A stretch of 64,000 nt of DNA from CAJBNH01 sp964447285 (lineage in GTDB: Bacteria > Myxococcota_A > UBA9042): the NCBI GenBank assembly GCA_964447285.1, contig CAYURO010000001.1, positions 124,001 through 188,000 of the forward strand. Reading direction: 5' to 3'. Below the pieces are notes generated by a model. It had not been told where the DNA came from, did not search any database, and saw only the letters and a program-made list of their open reading frames with translations. Of the stretch, positions 36,286 through 45,499 are shown one piece after another (positions within the stretch are counted from its first letter, which is position 1; every line of letters starts with the position of its first letter). The translations under genes were made by a program, and so were the position numbers.

Positions 36286-38136
36286 GTGGCGACGAGCACG
36301 AGACCGACGGAGGTGCTGGAATCGGTGGTCATCCGCTTTGCGGGAGACTCTGGCGATGGCATCCAGCTGACCGGCAATCAATTTACCGCGGCGTCCGCGC
36401 TTGCGGGCAACGACACGGCCACCTTCCCGGATTACCCGGCTGAGATTCGCGCCCCTGCGGGCACGCTTGCCGGGGTGTCGGGCTTTCAGCTGCACTTCTC
36501 CAGCCGCGACATCCTGACGCCTGGCGACAAGGCCGATGTGCTGGTCGTGATGAACCCGGCGGCGCTGAAGAGCAATCTGAAGTGGCTGAAACCGCACGGA
36601 ATGTTGATCGTCAACACCGACTCCTTCCAGACCAAGAACCTGAAGATGGCGGGGTATGCGGCCAATCCGTTGGACGACGATTCGCTGTCGAACTGGCAGG
36701 TCGTGCAGGTTGACCTGGGTCGCCTGACCGGCGAGGCTTTGGTAGGCATGGGGCTGTCGGCCAAAGAGGTCGAGCGCTGCAAGAACTACTTCGCTCTGGG
36801 ACTCGTGTTTTGGCTCTATGAGCGCGACACGCAGAGCGTCGAAGACGAGATCAAGAAGAAGTTCGGCACCCGGCCGTTGCTGTTCGACGCCAACCTGAAG
36901 GTGTTTCGCGCCGGCTGGAACTTCGGCGAGACCACAGAGCTGTTCCGCACCCGCTACACGGTGCCGGCTGCCACGATCGCGCCGGGTCTTTACCGCAACA
37001 TCTCGGGCAACGAGTCGCTGTCGCTGGGCTTGGTCGCCGCCGCACAGGTGGCCGGTCTTCCGCTGTTTTGCGGTTCCTATCCGATCACCCCGGCCACCGA
37101 GATCCTGCAGACGCTGGCGAATCTCAAGGAGTTCGACGTCCGCACGTTCCAAGCGGAGGACGAGATTGCGGCCGTCGTCGCCACCATCGGCGCAAGCTAT
37201 GCCAACCATCTGGCCGTCACCACGACCTCTGGCCCCGGCATCGCGCTGAAGAGCGAGGCGATGGGCCTGGCCGTCATGACCGAGCTGCCGCTGGTGATCA
37301 TAGACGTGCAGCGCGGCGGTCCCTCGACGGGCCTGCCGACCAAGACGGAGCAGGCGGACCTGCTGCAGGTGCTGTACGGTCGCAACGGCGAGTCGCCCCT
37401 GCCCGTGCTGGCGGCCCGCAGTGCTGCCGATGCGTTCGAGACCGCCTACGAGGCCTGTCGGATCGCTTTGAAGTACATGACGCCGGTCGTACTGCTGTCG
37501 GACGGCTCGATCGCCAACGGCGCTGAGCCTTGGCGGGTGCCGCGCGTGGCCGATCTGGCGCCGATCCCGATCGATCTGCTGGACGACGTTGCCAAGCTGC
37601 AGAACGGCGAGTTCCTGCCCTATGACCGTGACCCGAAGACGGGCGCGCGTCCCTGGGTCAAGATCGGCACGCAGGGGCTGGAACACCGCTTGGGCGGTCT
37701 GGAAAAGTGGGAGCGTACCGGCCACATCGCCTACGACGCGGAGAACCACCAGCGCATGACGCTTGCCCGCCAAGCCAAGGTCGACGCGGTTGTCCAGGAC
37801 ATTCCTCCGACCGAGGTCTACGGCGAGCGCGACGCCAAGGTCGGCGTCCTGAGCTGGGGGTCGACCTACGGCTCTTGCCGGACCGCCATCGACCAACTGC
37901 GCGCTCAGGGTCACAAGGTCGCTCACGTGCACCTGCGCTGGCTCAATCCGCTGCCCGCCGACTTGGGCAAGGTGCTGCACGGCTTCAAGCGCGTGCTGGT
38001 CCCGGAGATCAACAACGGTCAACTGTTGCCCTTGGTCCGCGCGAAGTACCTGGTCGATGCCAAGGGCTTCAACCGCATCGCCACCCAACCGCTCAGCGTG
38101 GCCGAGGTCGCCGAAGCGATCTCGAGTTGGCTGTAA
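36286..38136 (+). CDS. korA: 2-oxoacid:ferredoxin oxidoreductase, alpha subunit with fused gamma domain
   Basis: The 616-residue product joins the gamma domain (residues about 10-190, RFAGDSGDGIQLTGNQFTAAS) to the alpha pyrimidine-binding domain (GNESLSLGLVAAAQVAGLPLFCGSYPITPATEIL, TTSGPGIALKSEAMGLAVMTELPLVI, QRGGPSTGLPTKTEQADLL). It ends in a transketolase C-type domain (VGVLSWGSTYGSC). With KorB it oxidises a 2-oxoacid, probably 2-oxoglutarate, to acyl-CoA and reduces ferredoxin, running the reaction either way in TCA metabolism. I chose GTG at 36286 after GGAG. The korB ATG lies 58 bp downstream. Substrate specificity cannot be read from sequence alone. Confidence 0.92.
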   Translation: MATSTRPTEVLESVVIRFAGDSGDGIQLTGNQFTAASALAGNDTATFPDYPAEIRAPAGTLAGVSGFQLHFSSRDILTPGDKADVLVVMNPAALKSNLKWLKPHGMLIVNTDSFQTKNLKMAGYAANPLDDDSLSNWQVVQVDLGRLTGEALVGMGLSAKEVERCKNYFALGLVFWLYERDTQSVEDEIKKKFGTRPLLFDANLKVFRAGWNFGETTELFRTRYTVPAATIAPGLYRNISGNESLSLGLVAAAQVAGLPLFCGSYPITPATEILQTLANLKEFDVRTFQAEDEIAAVVATIGASYANHLAVTTTSGPGIALKSEAMGLAVMTELPLVIIDVQRGGPSTGLPTKTEQADLLQVLYGRNGESPLPVLAARSAADAFETAYEACRIALKYMTPVVLLSDGSIANGAEPWRVPRVADLAPIPIDLLDDVAKLQNGEFLPYDRDPKTGARPWVKIGTQGLEHRLGGLEKWERTGHIAYDAENHQRMTLARQAKVDAVVQDIPPTEVYGERDAKVGVLSWGSTYGSCRTAIDQLRAQGHKVAHVHLRWLNPLPADLGKVLHGFKRVLVPEINNGQLLPLVRAKYLVDAKGFNRIATQPLSVAEVAEAISSWL

Positions 38137-38194
38137 CCCCTCCGCGCCAGATCCGCCCATCGGCGGCAACCGCACCGTCTGCAAGGAACCTGAG

Positions 38195-39223
38195 ATGACC
38201 ATGGCCCACACGCCCACCACCCTCGAGATGAAGCCCAAGGACTTCGCCAGCGACCAGGAAGTGCGCTGGTGCCCCGGCTGCGGCGATTACGCCATTCTGG
38301 CCGGTATCCAGCGCGCGCTGGCCAAACAGGGCATTCCGCCTTGGAAGATCGCCACGATCGCCGGCATCGGCTGCTCGTCGCGCTTTCCGTACTACATGGC
38401 GACGTACGGCTTCCACACCATCCACGGCCGCGCCCCGGCGCTGGCAACCGGCGTCAAGATCGCGCGTCCGGACATGCAGGTGTGGATCGTGACCGGCGAC
38501 GGCGACGCCCTGTCGATCGGCGGCAATCACTTTATCCATCTGGCGCGCCGCAATATCGACGCCAAGCTGCTGCTCTTCAACAACCGAATCTACGGTCTGA
38601 CCAAGGGCCAGTACTCGCCCACGTCGGAATTCGGCAAGAAGACCAAGACTTCCCCGCAAGGATCGGTCGACAACCCGTTCAATCCGCTGTCGGTCGCCTT
38701 GGGCGTCGAGGCCAGCTTCGTCGCCCGCTGCATCGACGTCGACGCCAAGAACAGCGCAGAGGTCTACACGGCCGCCGCCGCCCATGTGGGGACCGCTGTT
38801 GTCGAGATCCTGCAGAATTGCGTGATCTTCAATGACGGCGCGTGGGACTCACTGACCGCCAAGGAGAGCCGCGCGGACATGACCATCCTGCTAGAGGATG
38901 GCAAGCCGATGATTTTTGGCGCCAACCGCGACAAGGGCATTCGGCTGAATGGTCTGACCCCCGAGGTCGTCAAGCTTGGCGAAAACGGCATGACGGAAGC
39001 GGACTTGTGGGTGCACCAGACGCATGACCCTGACCCGACTCGCGCGTTCCTGCTGTCGCGCCTGGAATCGCCAGCCTTCCCCGTGCCGATCGGCGTGCTG
39101 CGTTCCGTGCACCGCCCGGTCTACAACGAGATGCTGGAACTGCAGGTGACGGAAGTGAAAACGGCCAAAAAGGCCGACTTGCAGAAGCTGCTGGACGGCC
39201 CGAAGAACTGGGGCGTCGCGTAG
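38195..39223 (+). CDS. korB: 2-oxoacid:ferredoxin oxidoreductase, beta subunit
   Basis: The 342-residue product carries the thiamine diphosphate and Fe-S features of the beta subunit. An N-terminal RWCPGCGDYAIL cysteine pair and GIGCSSRFPYYM (cluster ligands) are followed by the ThDP-Mg motif GDGDALSIGGNHFIHLARRN...NN. The later block NRIYGLTKGQYSPTS is typical of 2-oxoglutarate or pyruvate type enzymes. An AAGGA ribosome site precedes the ATG at 38195. KorA upstream supplies the other subunit, and electrons go to a ferredoxin not found in the window. Confidence 0.92.
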   Translation: MTMAHTPTTLEMKPKDFASDQEVRWCPGCGDYAILAGIQRALAKQGIPPWKIATIAGIGCSSRFPYYMATYGFHTIHGRAPALATGVKIARPDMQVWIVTGDGDALSIGGNHFIHLARRNIDAKLLLFNNRIYGLTKGQYSPTSEFGKKTKTSPQGSVDNPFNPLSVALGVEASFVARCIDVDAKNSAEVYTAAAAHVGTAVVEILQNCVIFNDGAWDSLTAKESRADMTILLEDGKPMIFGANRDKGIRLNGLTPEVVKLGENGMTEADLWVHQTHDPDPTRAFLLSRLESPAFPVPIGVLRSVHRPVYNEMLELQVTEVKTAKKADLQKLLDGPKNWGVA

Positions 39224-39274
39224 CCTTTGCCGCCCCCTGCGCGATCCCTCGCCATTGAGGAATGCAAGAACCAT

Positions 39275-39303
39275 GTGACGGGTTCGGACCGGTGGGCTAT
39301 GCT
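39275..39303 (+). promoter_or_regulatory. Candidate promoter of the HPF-like gene
   Basis: GTGACG (39275-39280) and TATGCT (39298-39303) are 17 bases apart, in the 196-bp gap after korB. A start near 39310 would leave a leader of about 110 bases, longer than usual. Confidence 0.35.
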
Positions 39304-39419
39304 CATTGGGCGGCTTGGCATTGGGATGGGTAGCGTCACATTCCCGCGGTCAAGCGCGCCACGACGCGGAGCGATCTCGGCCGGCCGTGCCGGGACCGCG
39401 TCCGCCAGGAGGTCTCTGC

Positions 39420-39770
39420 ATGGATCTGACTGTCGTGACCAAGCTGAACCCGGGCACCAAAGAACAGGAGACCGAAGAGCGGGTGCAGCGGCACCTGAGC
39501 AAGAAGCTCGAGAAGCTCGAGGCGCGCATGGGCAAGCCCGTTGCCGCCCGCATCGCCCTGGAGGAGCTGACCGTCGGCTGGGATGTCACGATTACCGTCT
39601 CCGGAACGACCCCTGAGCTCATCGGCAAGGCGCATGAGGACGGCCTGCTCAAGGCCCTCGACGCCGCCGTCGACAAGCTGACCCGCCAGTTCGAGAACGA
39701 AGCCGAGAAGCGAACAGGTCGCGAACGACAGCGCCGGTCCAGCGGGACCATCAAGGCGTCGCCCCGCTGA
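39420..39770 (+). CDS. hpf: Ribosome hibernation promoting factor-like protein (HPF/YfiA family)
   Basis: The 116-residue product has the beta-alpha-beta-beta-beta-alpha order of the short HPF/RaiA domain. The helix VQRHLSKKLEKLEARMG is followed by strands around ARIALEELTVGWDVTITVSG, and the C-terminal helix GLLKALDAAVDKLTRQFE is the most family-like part. It ends in a basic tail. Such proteins bind the 30S A and P sites in stationary phase. A perfect AGGAGGT ribosome site lies 7 bases ahead of the ATG. Family assignment is moderate because the first strands are divergent. It converges on the radical SAM gene. Confidence 0.65.
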   Translation: MDLTVVTKLNPGTKEQETEERVQRHLSKKLEKLEARMGKPVAARIALEELTVGWDVTITVSGTTPELIGKAHEDGLLKALDAAVDKLTRQFENEAEKRTGRERQRRSSGTIKASPR

Positions 39771-39798
39771 CGCTCGCCGCCGTCTCCGGCAGCCGCAG

Positions 39799-40713
39799 TC
39801 AGCGGACGTCGCCGTCCAATCCCCACAACCCGAGCGTCGCACGGGCGTAGCCAACCGCCCGCGCGACCTCGACTTTGGTCGCCAATCGCGAGAGCTCCGG
39901 CGCGGCAGAAGTGCGCTCGGCGGTCGGCCCTGCCGGTAGAAACAGCGTCATCAGGTTCACCGCGACTCGGTCGCCACCTGAACCCGCTTGCAGGGCGGCG
40001 AGGTTGTCCAACACCGGAATCGTGCAGCAGTCGACATGCCCCGGCATGATCAGGTGGCGGACCAATATCCGCGGCGAGGCGTGGCCATCCTGCGGCAGGT
40101 TGACCGCCCACTTGATCGTGCTCCAGGCCTCGTCGGTGGCGTCGAACCCATGCTTGCCTGAGATCCGTTGGCCGCACAGCGAGTTGCCGAACTTCGCATC
40201 CAGCACCCAGGTGTCGACGACCCGGGCCAGCACTTCGCGCGCAACGTCGCCCATCAGGCCGTTCGCGTTCCAGACCACCGGAAGCAACTCGTTTGGCGGC
40301 ACCGCTTGCAGGGCACGCAGCACGCCCAGCAGGCTGACGGTCGGGTCGCCGCCGACAAACGACACGGTGCGCGCCCCTTGCTGACGGCGCAGGGCCAGAC
40401 GTTGGCGAAACCACAGGGGATCGAGGGGCATGGCGGGGGCCGCACGCGGGTGGACGACGTGGCCCCACTCGGTGCAGAACAGGCAACGCAGCGAGCAGCC
40501 GCCCAAGTCCAGCAGCCAGGTCGGCGAGACGACGGTCTCCTCGCCCAGCGACAGCAGCTCTTTGTAGACCCACGCGGTCTCGCCCAGTCGGCAGAAGGCC
40601 CCAGGGGCAGGGTCCCGCGTCAGGCGATCAACCCCGCAAACATGCGGACACAAACGGCAATGCCGGTACTCCGCCTCGACGCGCGCGATCAGGTCGGGCA
40701 GGGGCGTCGGCAC
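39799..40713 (-). CDS. PflX-like radical SAM protein
   Basis: The 304-residue product is a radical SAM enzyme of the PflX/PflA-like group. The cluster motif is GGCSLRCLFC with Cys73, Cys77 and Cys80 (C-x3-C-x2-C). An N-terminal set CRLCPHVCGVDR...FC (Cys19, 22, 26 and 41) resembles the extra metal site of PflX. Downstream are FVGGDPTVSLLGVLRAL and VWNANGLMGDVAREVLA, and VDTWVLDAKFG, as in pyruvate formate-lyase activase relatives. The substrate is unknown. It is the last gene of the isc operon, 15 bp after hscA, so it probably relies on the same Fe-S supply. The end lies 28 bp from the convergent HPF-like gene. Confidence 0.82.
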   Translation of the reverse strand: MPTPLPDLIARVEAEYRHCRLCPHVCGVDRLTRDPAPGAFCRLGETAWVYKELLSLGEETVVSPTWLLDLGGCSLRCLFCTEWGHVVHPRAAPAMPLDPLWFRQRLALRRQQGARTVSFVGGDPTVSLLGVLRALQAVPPNELLPVVWNANGLMGDVAREVLARVVDTWVLDAKFGNSLCGQRISGKHGFDATDEAWSTIKWAVNLPQDGHASPRILVRHLIMPGHVDCCTIPVLDNLAALQAGSGGDRVAVNLMTLFLPAGPTAERTSAAPELSRLATKVEVARAVGYARATLGLWGLDGDVR

Positions 40714-40728
40714 GGGCGGACCTCGTCG

Positions 40729-42672
40729 CTAGTGGCCCATGACACCGGGGCGGTGGTGGCCATGCTTGAGGCGGTCGGCGGCCTCTGGCGCGTCATTCTC
40801 GATGCGTCCCGCCAGCTTGGCGTCGTGGACCACGTCGTTCAGCGTGCTGGCGAGCGCAAGCTCAGCCAGGTGCAGCGTGGCGTCGTTGAGGCGGGACAGG
40901 GCCTCGCGCACGGGGTCGATCTGGCGGGTGCCGATGGCCGCGCGCAAACTCCCGATCCGACTCTGGATTTCGTCACGCTCGTCGTCGTCGATGCGGGTTC
41001 CGGCCGGACCGGCCAGCGTGTGTTCGGTGGCGGCCACGACCTGCTCGGCCTCGGTTCTGGCCTCGATGAACTGCCGGGCGGCCCAGTCGTCTTCGGCGTG
41101 GTCGTAGGCCTCGGTCAGCATCCGCACGACTTCCTCGTCGCACAGGCCATAACTCGGCTTGACCTCGATGGTCTTCTCTTGTCCCGTGCGGACGTCGCGG
41201 CCGGTGACGTGCAGGATCCCGTTGGCGTCGATCAGGAAGGTGACGCCGACGCGCGGCAGACCGGCAGGCAGAGGCGCGACCGGAATCACGAATCTGGCCA
41301 GACTTCTGCAATCCTTGACCAATTCTCGCTCGCCCTGCAGCACGTGCAGCACCACGCCGGTCTGATTGTCCACCGAGGTCGTGAACTCGTCGGTCGCGGA
41401 TGCAGGGATCGGGCTGTTGCGCTGAATCAGCTTGGTGACCACGCCGCCGACCGTTTCGATACCGAGAGACAGAGGCGTGACGTCCAGCAGCAACATGTCG
41501 CGTCGGCCGGTCGTCATGATGTCGGCCTGCACCGCCGCTCCCAATGCCACCACCTGGTCGGGATCGATGCCCGACTGCGGCACACGTCCGAACAATTCCT
41601 GGACCTTGCGACGCACCAGCGGAATCCGCGTCGAGCCGCCCACCAAGATCACCTCGTCCAGATCCGTCGGCTGCAAACCCGCGTCCTGCAAGGCTTGTCG
41701 GCAAGGACCCAGCGTTCGTTCAACCAGCGGCGCGATCAGGGCCTCGAAGTCCGCCCGGTCCCACGCCAATTCAAGGGGCAAAGGCCCCCCGAGATCGACC
41801 TGCACCGCGGCGGCCTCCTGCGACGACAGCGCGATCTTCAGTTGGATCATGGCCTTGCGCAGGCGCTGCACCCGGTCCAGATGCCCGCGCACCTGCAAGC
41901 CCGCGGCCTCGATCTGGTCGGCCACGCTGGCCACCATCAGCTGGTCGATGTCGTCGCCGCCAAGGTGGGTATCGCCCGACGTCGCCAGCACCTCGGTCAA
42001 TCCCGCGTGCATGTGCAGAATCGATACGTCGAAGGTGCCGCCGCCCAAGTCATAGACGGCGATGCGGCCTTCCGGTCGCTTGTCCAGACCGTAGGCCAGC
42101 GCGGCAGCCGTGGGTTCGTTCACGATCCGCAGCACTTCCAGCCCGGCGAGCCGCCCCGCATCCTTGGTCGCCTGACGCTGGGCGTCGTTGAAGTAGGCGG
42201 GCACGGTGATGACGGCGCGGTCGACGATTTGGCCCAGCTGTTTCTCAGCACGCCGCTTCAGCTCGCGCAGGACAAAGGCGCTGAGTTCGGGTGGCGTATA
42301 CCGACGGTCACCCACCTGGATGCGCACGGCGGCGGACTGGTCGTCACGGTGCACCCGGTACGGCAGCATTCCAAGCTCGCTGACGACCTCGTCGGCGCTG
42401 CGGCCCATCATCCGCTTGACGCTGTAGATGGTGCGGTCCGGGCGCTCAGCCAGATGCTCGTCGGCCTCGGAACCCACGACGTCCAGCTGTCCGTCGACCT
42501 CGAAGCCGATGACCGAAGGGACCAGCGCCTGGCCGTCGTCGCCAAGCAGAATCTTGGGTTGACCATCCTCAGCGACGACAGCGACCAAGCTGTTGGTCGT
42601 ACCCAAGTCGATGCCGACGGCACGGGACTTGCGCTGCTCGGGGGGCCGGGACGAGAAGATCGGGATGGACAT
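40729..42672 (-). CDS. hscA: Hsp70-type chaperone of Fe-S assembly, HscA
   Basis: The 647-residue product has a full Hsp70 layout. The ATPase domain begins GIDLGTTNSLVAVVAEDGQP and contains VITVPAYFNDAQRQATKDAG, IVNEPTAAALAYGLD, AVYDLGGGTFDVSI and VGGSTRIPLVRRKVQELFG. The substrate-binding domain follows (LSLGIETVGGVVTKLIQRN, VGVTFLIDANGILHV) and then the helical lid. It lies in the isc operon 18 bp after hscB, so it is called HscA rather than DnaK; no grpE or dnaJ is nearby. HscA with HscB drives transfer of clusters from IscU, whose LPPIK recognition motif is present. Confidence 0.9.
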   Translation of the reverse strand: MSIPIFSSRPPEQRKSRAVGIDLGTTNSLVAVVAEDGQPKILLGDDGQALVPSVIGFEVDGQLDVVGSEADEHLAERPDRTIYSVKRMMGRSADEVVSELGMLPYRVHRDDQSAAVRIQVGDRRYTPPELSAFVLRELKRRAEKQLGQIVDRAVITVPAYFNDAQRQATKDAGRLAGLEVLRIVNEPTAAALAYGLDKRPEGRIAVYDLGGGTFDVSILHMHAGLTEVLATSGDTHLGGDDIDQLMVASVADQIEAAGLQVRGHLDRVQRLRKAMIQLKIALSSQEAAAVQVDLGGPLPLELAWDRADFEALIAPLVERTLGPCRQALQDAGLQPTDLDEVILVGGSTRIPLVRRKVQELFGRVPQSGIDPDQVVALGAAVQADIMTTGRRDMLLLDVTPLSLGIETVGGVVTKLIQRNSPIPASATDEFTTSVDNQTGVVLHVLQGERELVKDCRSLARFVIPVAPLPAGLPRVGVTFLIDANGILHVTGRDVRTGQEKTIEVKPSYGLCDEEVVRMLTEAYDHAEDDWAARQFIEARTEAEQVVAATEHTLAGPAGTRIDDDERDEIQSRIGSLRAAIGTRQIDPVREALSRLNDATLHLAELALASTLNDVVHDAKLAGRIENDAPEAADRLKHGHHRPGVMGH

Positions 42673-42690
42673 CGGGGAGTTCCTGGGGGA

Positions 42691-43416
42691 TCAGGCCTGA
42701 GCGCCGGTGGATGCGGGGGGCGGCTGTAACGCGCCTTGGACCCGGGCGAGCAGGTTGTCGAGGTAGCTGGCCTCTCCCAGCGCGGCCCGCAGGTCACGTC
42801 GAGCGAGAAAGGCGAGATCTGCCGCAGCATCAGGGGCTTGCGCGGCGTCCCAGCGGCGGGCGGCGTCGTGCAGTCGGTCGGACAGGGCTTGGCGGGCGTC
42901 GCGCAGCTCGCGTCCAGTAGCCTCGATTTCGGTGCGAGCGGCGTTGGTTGCGGCGGGGTCGCCATCCGCAAGCGCTTCCTGAAGGGAGTCCAGGGCTTCG
43001 TTGGTCTCGAGCAGCTGGCCCAGCAGCGCGGGAGAGGGTCTGAACCTCTCCTCTACCGTCTGACCTTCCAGTTCGAGCAGCAGCCTGACCCTTCGCTCAA
43101 AGTCGCGCAGCACCCGGTACGCGTCGTTGGCCAGCGAGGAGTGTCGCTCTGCTTTGCGGACGGCATCCGGGCCGGCGACATGGAACCGATCCGGGTGCAA
43201 GTCTCGGATAAGGCTGCGGAACCGAATGTCCAGCCGCGAGGGTTCCAACAGCAGTCGGCGCGGTAGCCCCAGCACAGCGAACGCATCGGGCTGCGGTTCG
43301 CCGGGTGCAGACCAGCGGTCGAGATCCACCTTGCCGTCGGCCCCCAACACGAAGGGGGGCGGCGACACGGCCGTCGGGGTGCCGGGTTCCACGGCGCTGT
43401 CATTCAGAATGGCCAT
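42691..43416 (-). CDS. hscB: HscB-like J-protein co-chaperone
   Basis: The 241-residue product has a J domain with the HPD triad at residues 74-76 (IRDLHPDRFHVAG), flanked by LGLPRRLLLEPSRLDIRFRSL and AERHSSLANDAYRVLRDFERRVRLLLEL, matching HscB. The C-terminal helical domain (GQTVEERFRPSPALLGQLLETNEALDSLQEAL, then helix) is the IscU-binding part. An N-terminal extension of about 40 Pro-rich residues and a longer C-terminus make it about 70 residues larger than typical HscB. It sits between iscA (53 bp) and hscA (18 bp). Confidence 0.88.
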   Translation of the reverse strand: MAILNDSAVEPGTPTAVSPPPFVLGADGKVDLDRWSAPGEPQPDAFAVLGLPRRLLLEPSRLDIRFRSLIRDLHPDRFHVAGPDAVRKAERHSSLANDAYRVLRDFERRVRLLLELEGQTVEERFRPSPALLGQLLETNEALDSLQEALADGDPAATNAARTEIEATGRELRDARQALSDRLHDAARRWDAAQAPDAAADLAFLARRDLRAALGEASYLDNLLARVQGALQPPPASTGAQA

Positions 43417-43469
43417 GTGCCTGCGCGGAAGAGGGTTTGGGCGGGGGTCGCAGTCGGCGTCCAAGGGGG

Positions 43470-43790
43470 CTAGGCCGTGAATGACGAGCCACAGCCGCAG
43501 CTGCCCTTGGCGTTGGGGTTCTGGAACACAAAGCCCTTGCCGTTCAGACCGCCCTCGAAGTCGAGCGTCGTGCCGTCCAGGAAGACCAGACTTTTGCGGT
43601 CGACGAAGATCTTGGGATTCTCGCCAAACACGCGGTCGCCCAAGCGTGGTTCCTTTTCGAAGTCGAGCACATACGACAGACCAGAGCAGCCGCCGCCTGT
43701 GACGCCCACGCGGACGCCGACGAGCTCGACATTTTGCTCGGCGGACACAGAGCGAAGCCGCTCGATGGCGGCGGGAGTGATGGAAACCAT
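43470..43790 (-). CDS. iscA: Iron-sulfur assembly protein IscA
   Basis: The 106-residue A-type carrier has the three conserved cysteines Cys35, Cys98 and Cys100 (GGGCSGLSY and GSCGCGSSFTA at the end). It holds or delivers [2Fe-2S] or [4Fe-4S] clusters to apo-proteins. The start ATG at 43790 follows GAGGTG. Only two bases separate it from the iscU stop. ErpA is the alternative, but the place in the operon favours IscA. Confidence 0.93.
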   Translation of the reverse strand: MVSITPAAIERLRSVSAEQNVELVGVRVGVTGGGCSGLSYVLDFEKEPRLGDRVFGENPKIFVDRKSLVFLDGTTLDFEGGLNGKGFVFQNPNAKGSCGCGSSFTA

Positions 43791-43792
43791 GA

Positions 43793-44194
43793 TTACACCT
43801 CGCTCTTGGCAGCAGCATCCTGCTTGGCCTTGTAGTCGGCGAGCGCCGCGCGGATGGCGTCCTCCGCCAGCACCGAGCAGTGGATCTTGATGGGCGGCAG
43901 GTTCAGTTCCTGCACGATGTCGGTGTTGCGCAGGGTCGCAGCCTCTGCCACGGTCTTGCCCTTGACCCACTCGGTCGCCAGCGAGGATGAAGCGATCGCA
44001 GAGCCGCAGCCAAAGGTCTTGAAGCGCGCGTCCTCGATGACACCCTGCGCGTTGACCTTGATCTGCAACTTCATCACATCGCCGCACTCTGGCGCGCCCA
44101 CTACGCCGGTTCCGACGTTCGGGTCGTCCTTGGACAGCGAGCCGACGTTGCGCGGCTGGTTGTAGTGGTCGAGCACCTTCTCGCTGTAAGCCAT
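43793..44194 (-). CDS. iscU: Iron-sulfur cluster scaffold IscU
   Basis: The 133-residue product carries the scaffold residues Cys37, Asp39, Cys63, His105 and Cys106. The HscA-recognition motif is LPPIK at 99-103, a conservative variant of LPPVK. The N-terminal MAYSEKVLDHYNQPRNVGS is classical. New [2Fe-2S] clusters are built here with sulfur from IscS and released by HscA/HscB. It lies 37 bp after iscS. Confidence 0.96.
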   Translation of the reverse strand: MAYSEKVLDHYNQPRNVGSLSKDDPNVGTGVVGAPECGDVMKLQIKVNAQGVIEDARFKTFGCGSAIASSSLATEWVKGKTVAEAATLRNTDIVQELNLPPIKIHCSVLAEDAIRAALADYKAKQDAAAKSEV

Positions 44195-44231
44195 CGTCTT
44201 GTCTCCTGTTTCCTTGCGATTCTGCTCGATC

Positions 44232-45455
44232 CTAGTGACCGCTCCACGACACAGTGCTCAGGTCGATGCCTTCCTGCACCATTTCCCAAAGGGGCGACAT
44301 GTCGCGCAGGCGGTTGGCGACCTCGACGACGCGCTCCATCGTGTAGTCGATCTCCTCTTCCGTGTTGAAGCGGCCGATTCCGAAGCGGATCGAGGTGTGC
44401 GCCAGCTCATCGCCCACGCCCAGAGCCTTCAGCACGTAGCTGGGTTCCAGAGACGCCGACGTGCAAGCCGACCCCGACGACACAGCGATGTCCGCGATGC
44501 CCATCAGCATCGACTCGCCTTCGACGTATGCGAACGACACGTTCAGATTGCCGGGGGTGCGGAAGTCTTCGTGGCCGTTCAGGTAGATGTGCTCCAGACG
44601 CGCCTGCAGGCCGGTCCACAGGCGGTTGCGCAGGGCCAGCAAACGCTGGGACTCCTCAAGCAACTCCAGACGCGCCAGCTCAGCGGCCTTGCCCATCGCG
44701 ACGATCATCGGCACCGCAAGGGTTCCGGACCGCAGCCCACGCTCGTGACCTCCGCCGTGGATCATGGGTTCCAATCGCACGCGAGGGTTCTTGCGCCGCA
44801 CGTACAGGGCGCCGATCCCCTTGGGGCCGTACATCTTGTGCGCGCTCATCGCCAACAGGTCGATGTGCATCGCCTCGACATCCAACGGGATCTTGCCGAT
44901 GGCCTGGGCGGCGTCGCAGAAGAAGAGCACCCCGCGGTCATGGCACAGCTGGCCAATCTCGGCGAGCGGCTGGACGACGCCAATCTCGTTGTTCACAGCC
45001 ATGACGGCGACCAGAGTCGTTTGCGGCGTGATCGCGGCGGCAAGTGCCTCCATCGACACGATTCCAAGGGCATCGACCGGCAGATAGGTGATGCGGAATC
45101 CCTCGCGCTCGAGCGCGCTGCACGAGTCCAGCACGGCTTTGTGTTCGGTGGCCAGCGTGATCAGGTGGTCGCCCTTGTCGCGCAACATGTGGGCGGCGCC
45201 CTTGATGGCCAAGTTGTCGGACTCCGTGGCCCCCGACGTGAACACGATCTCCTTGTCGGTCGACGCGCCGATGGCCAGCGCGATCTGGTGGCGAGCGAGC
45301 TCCACCGCCTCTTCGGCCTGACGTCCGAACACATGCGTGCGCGAAGCGGCGTTGCCGTAGACTTCTGTGAAGTACGGCAGCATGGCCTGCAACACGCGCG
45401 GATCGACGGCGGTCGTCGCATGATTGTCCATGTAGATCGGAAGCTTGACGGCCAT
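44232..45455 (-). CDS. iscS: Cysteine desulfurase IscS
   Basis: The 407-residue PLP enzyme takes sulfur from cysteine for Fe-S, thionucleoside and thiamine synthesis. Catalytic residues are visible: His105 (TEHKAV), the PLP lysine Lys207 (SAHKMYGPKG) and the sulfur-carrying Cys331 (SSGSACTSASLEPSYV). The mobile loop around Cys331 and the C-terminal tail match group I (IscS) rather than SufS. It follows iscR by 44 bp. Confidence 0.96.
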   Translation of the reverse strand: MAVKLPIYMDNHATTAVDPRVLQAMLPYFTEVYGNAASRTHVFGRQAEEAVELARHQIALAIGASTDKEIVFTSGATESDNLAIKGAAHMLRDKGDHLITLATEHKAVLDSCSALEREGFRITYLPVDALGIVSMEALAAAITPQTTLVAVMAVNNEIGVVQPLAEIGQLCHDRGVLFFCDAAQAIGKIPLDVEAMHIDLLAMSAHKMYGPKGIGALYVRRKNPRVRLEPMIHGGGHERGLRSGTLAVPMIVAMGKAAELARLELLEESQRLLALRNRLWTGLQARLEHIYLNGHEDFRTPGNLNVSFAYVEGESMLMGIADIAVSSGSACTSASLEPSYVLKALGVGDELAHTSIRFGIGRFNTEEEIDYTMERVVEVANRLRDMSPLWEMVQEGIDLSTVSWSGH

Positions 45456-45499
45456 CGTTCCTCTTTTGTGCTCAGCGCAGCAGGTTCGTCCTCAGACGG

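Noticed and set aside
36103..38238. Open frame of about 711 codons opposite korA
   Set aside because: Shadow frame of korA; no motif.
40168..42729. Open frame of about 853 codons antisense to hscA
   Set aside because: Antisense shadow of the Hsp70 gene, lacking any recognisable domain.
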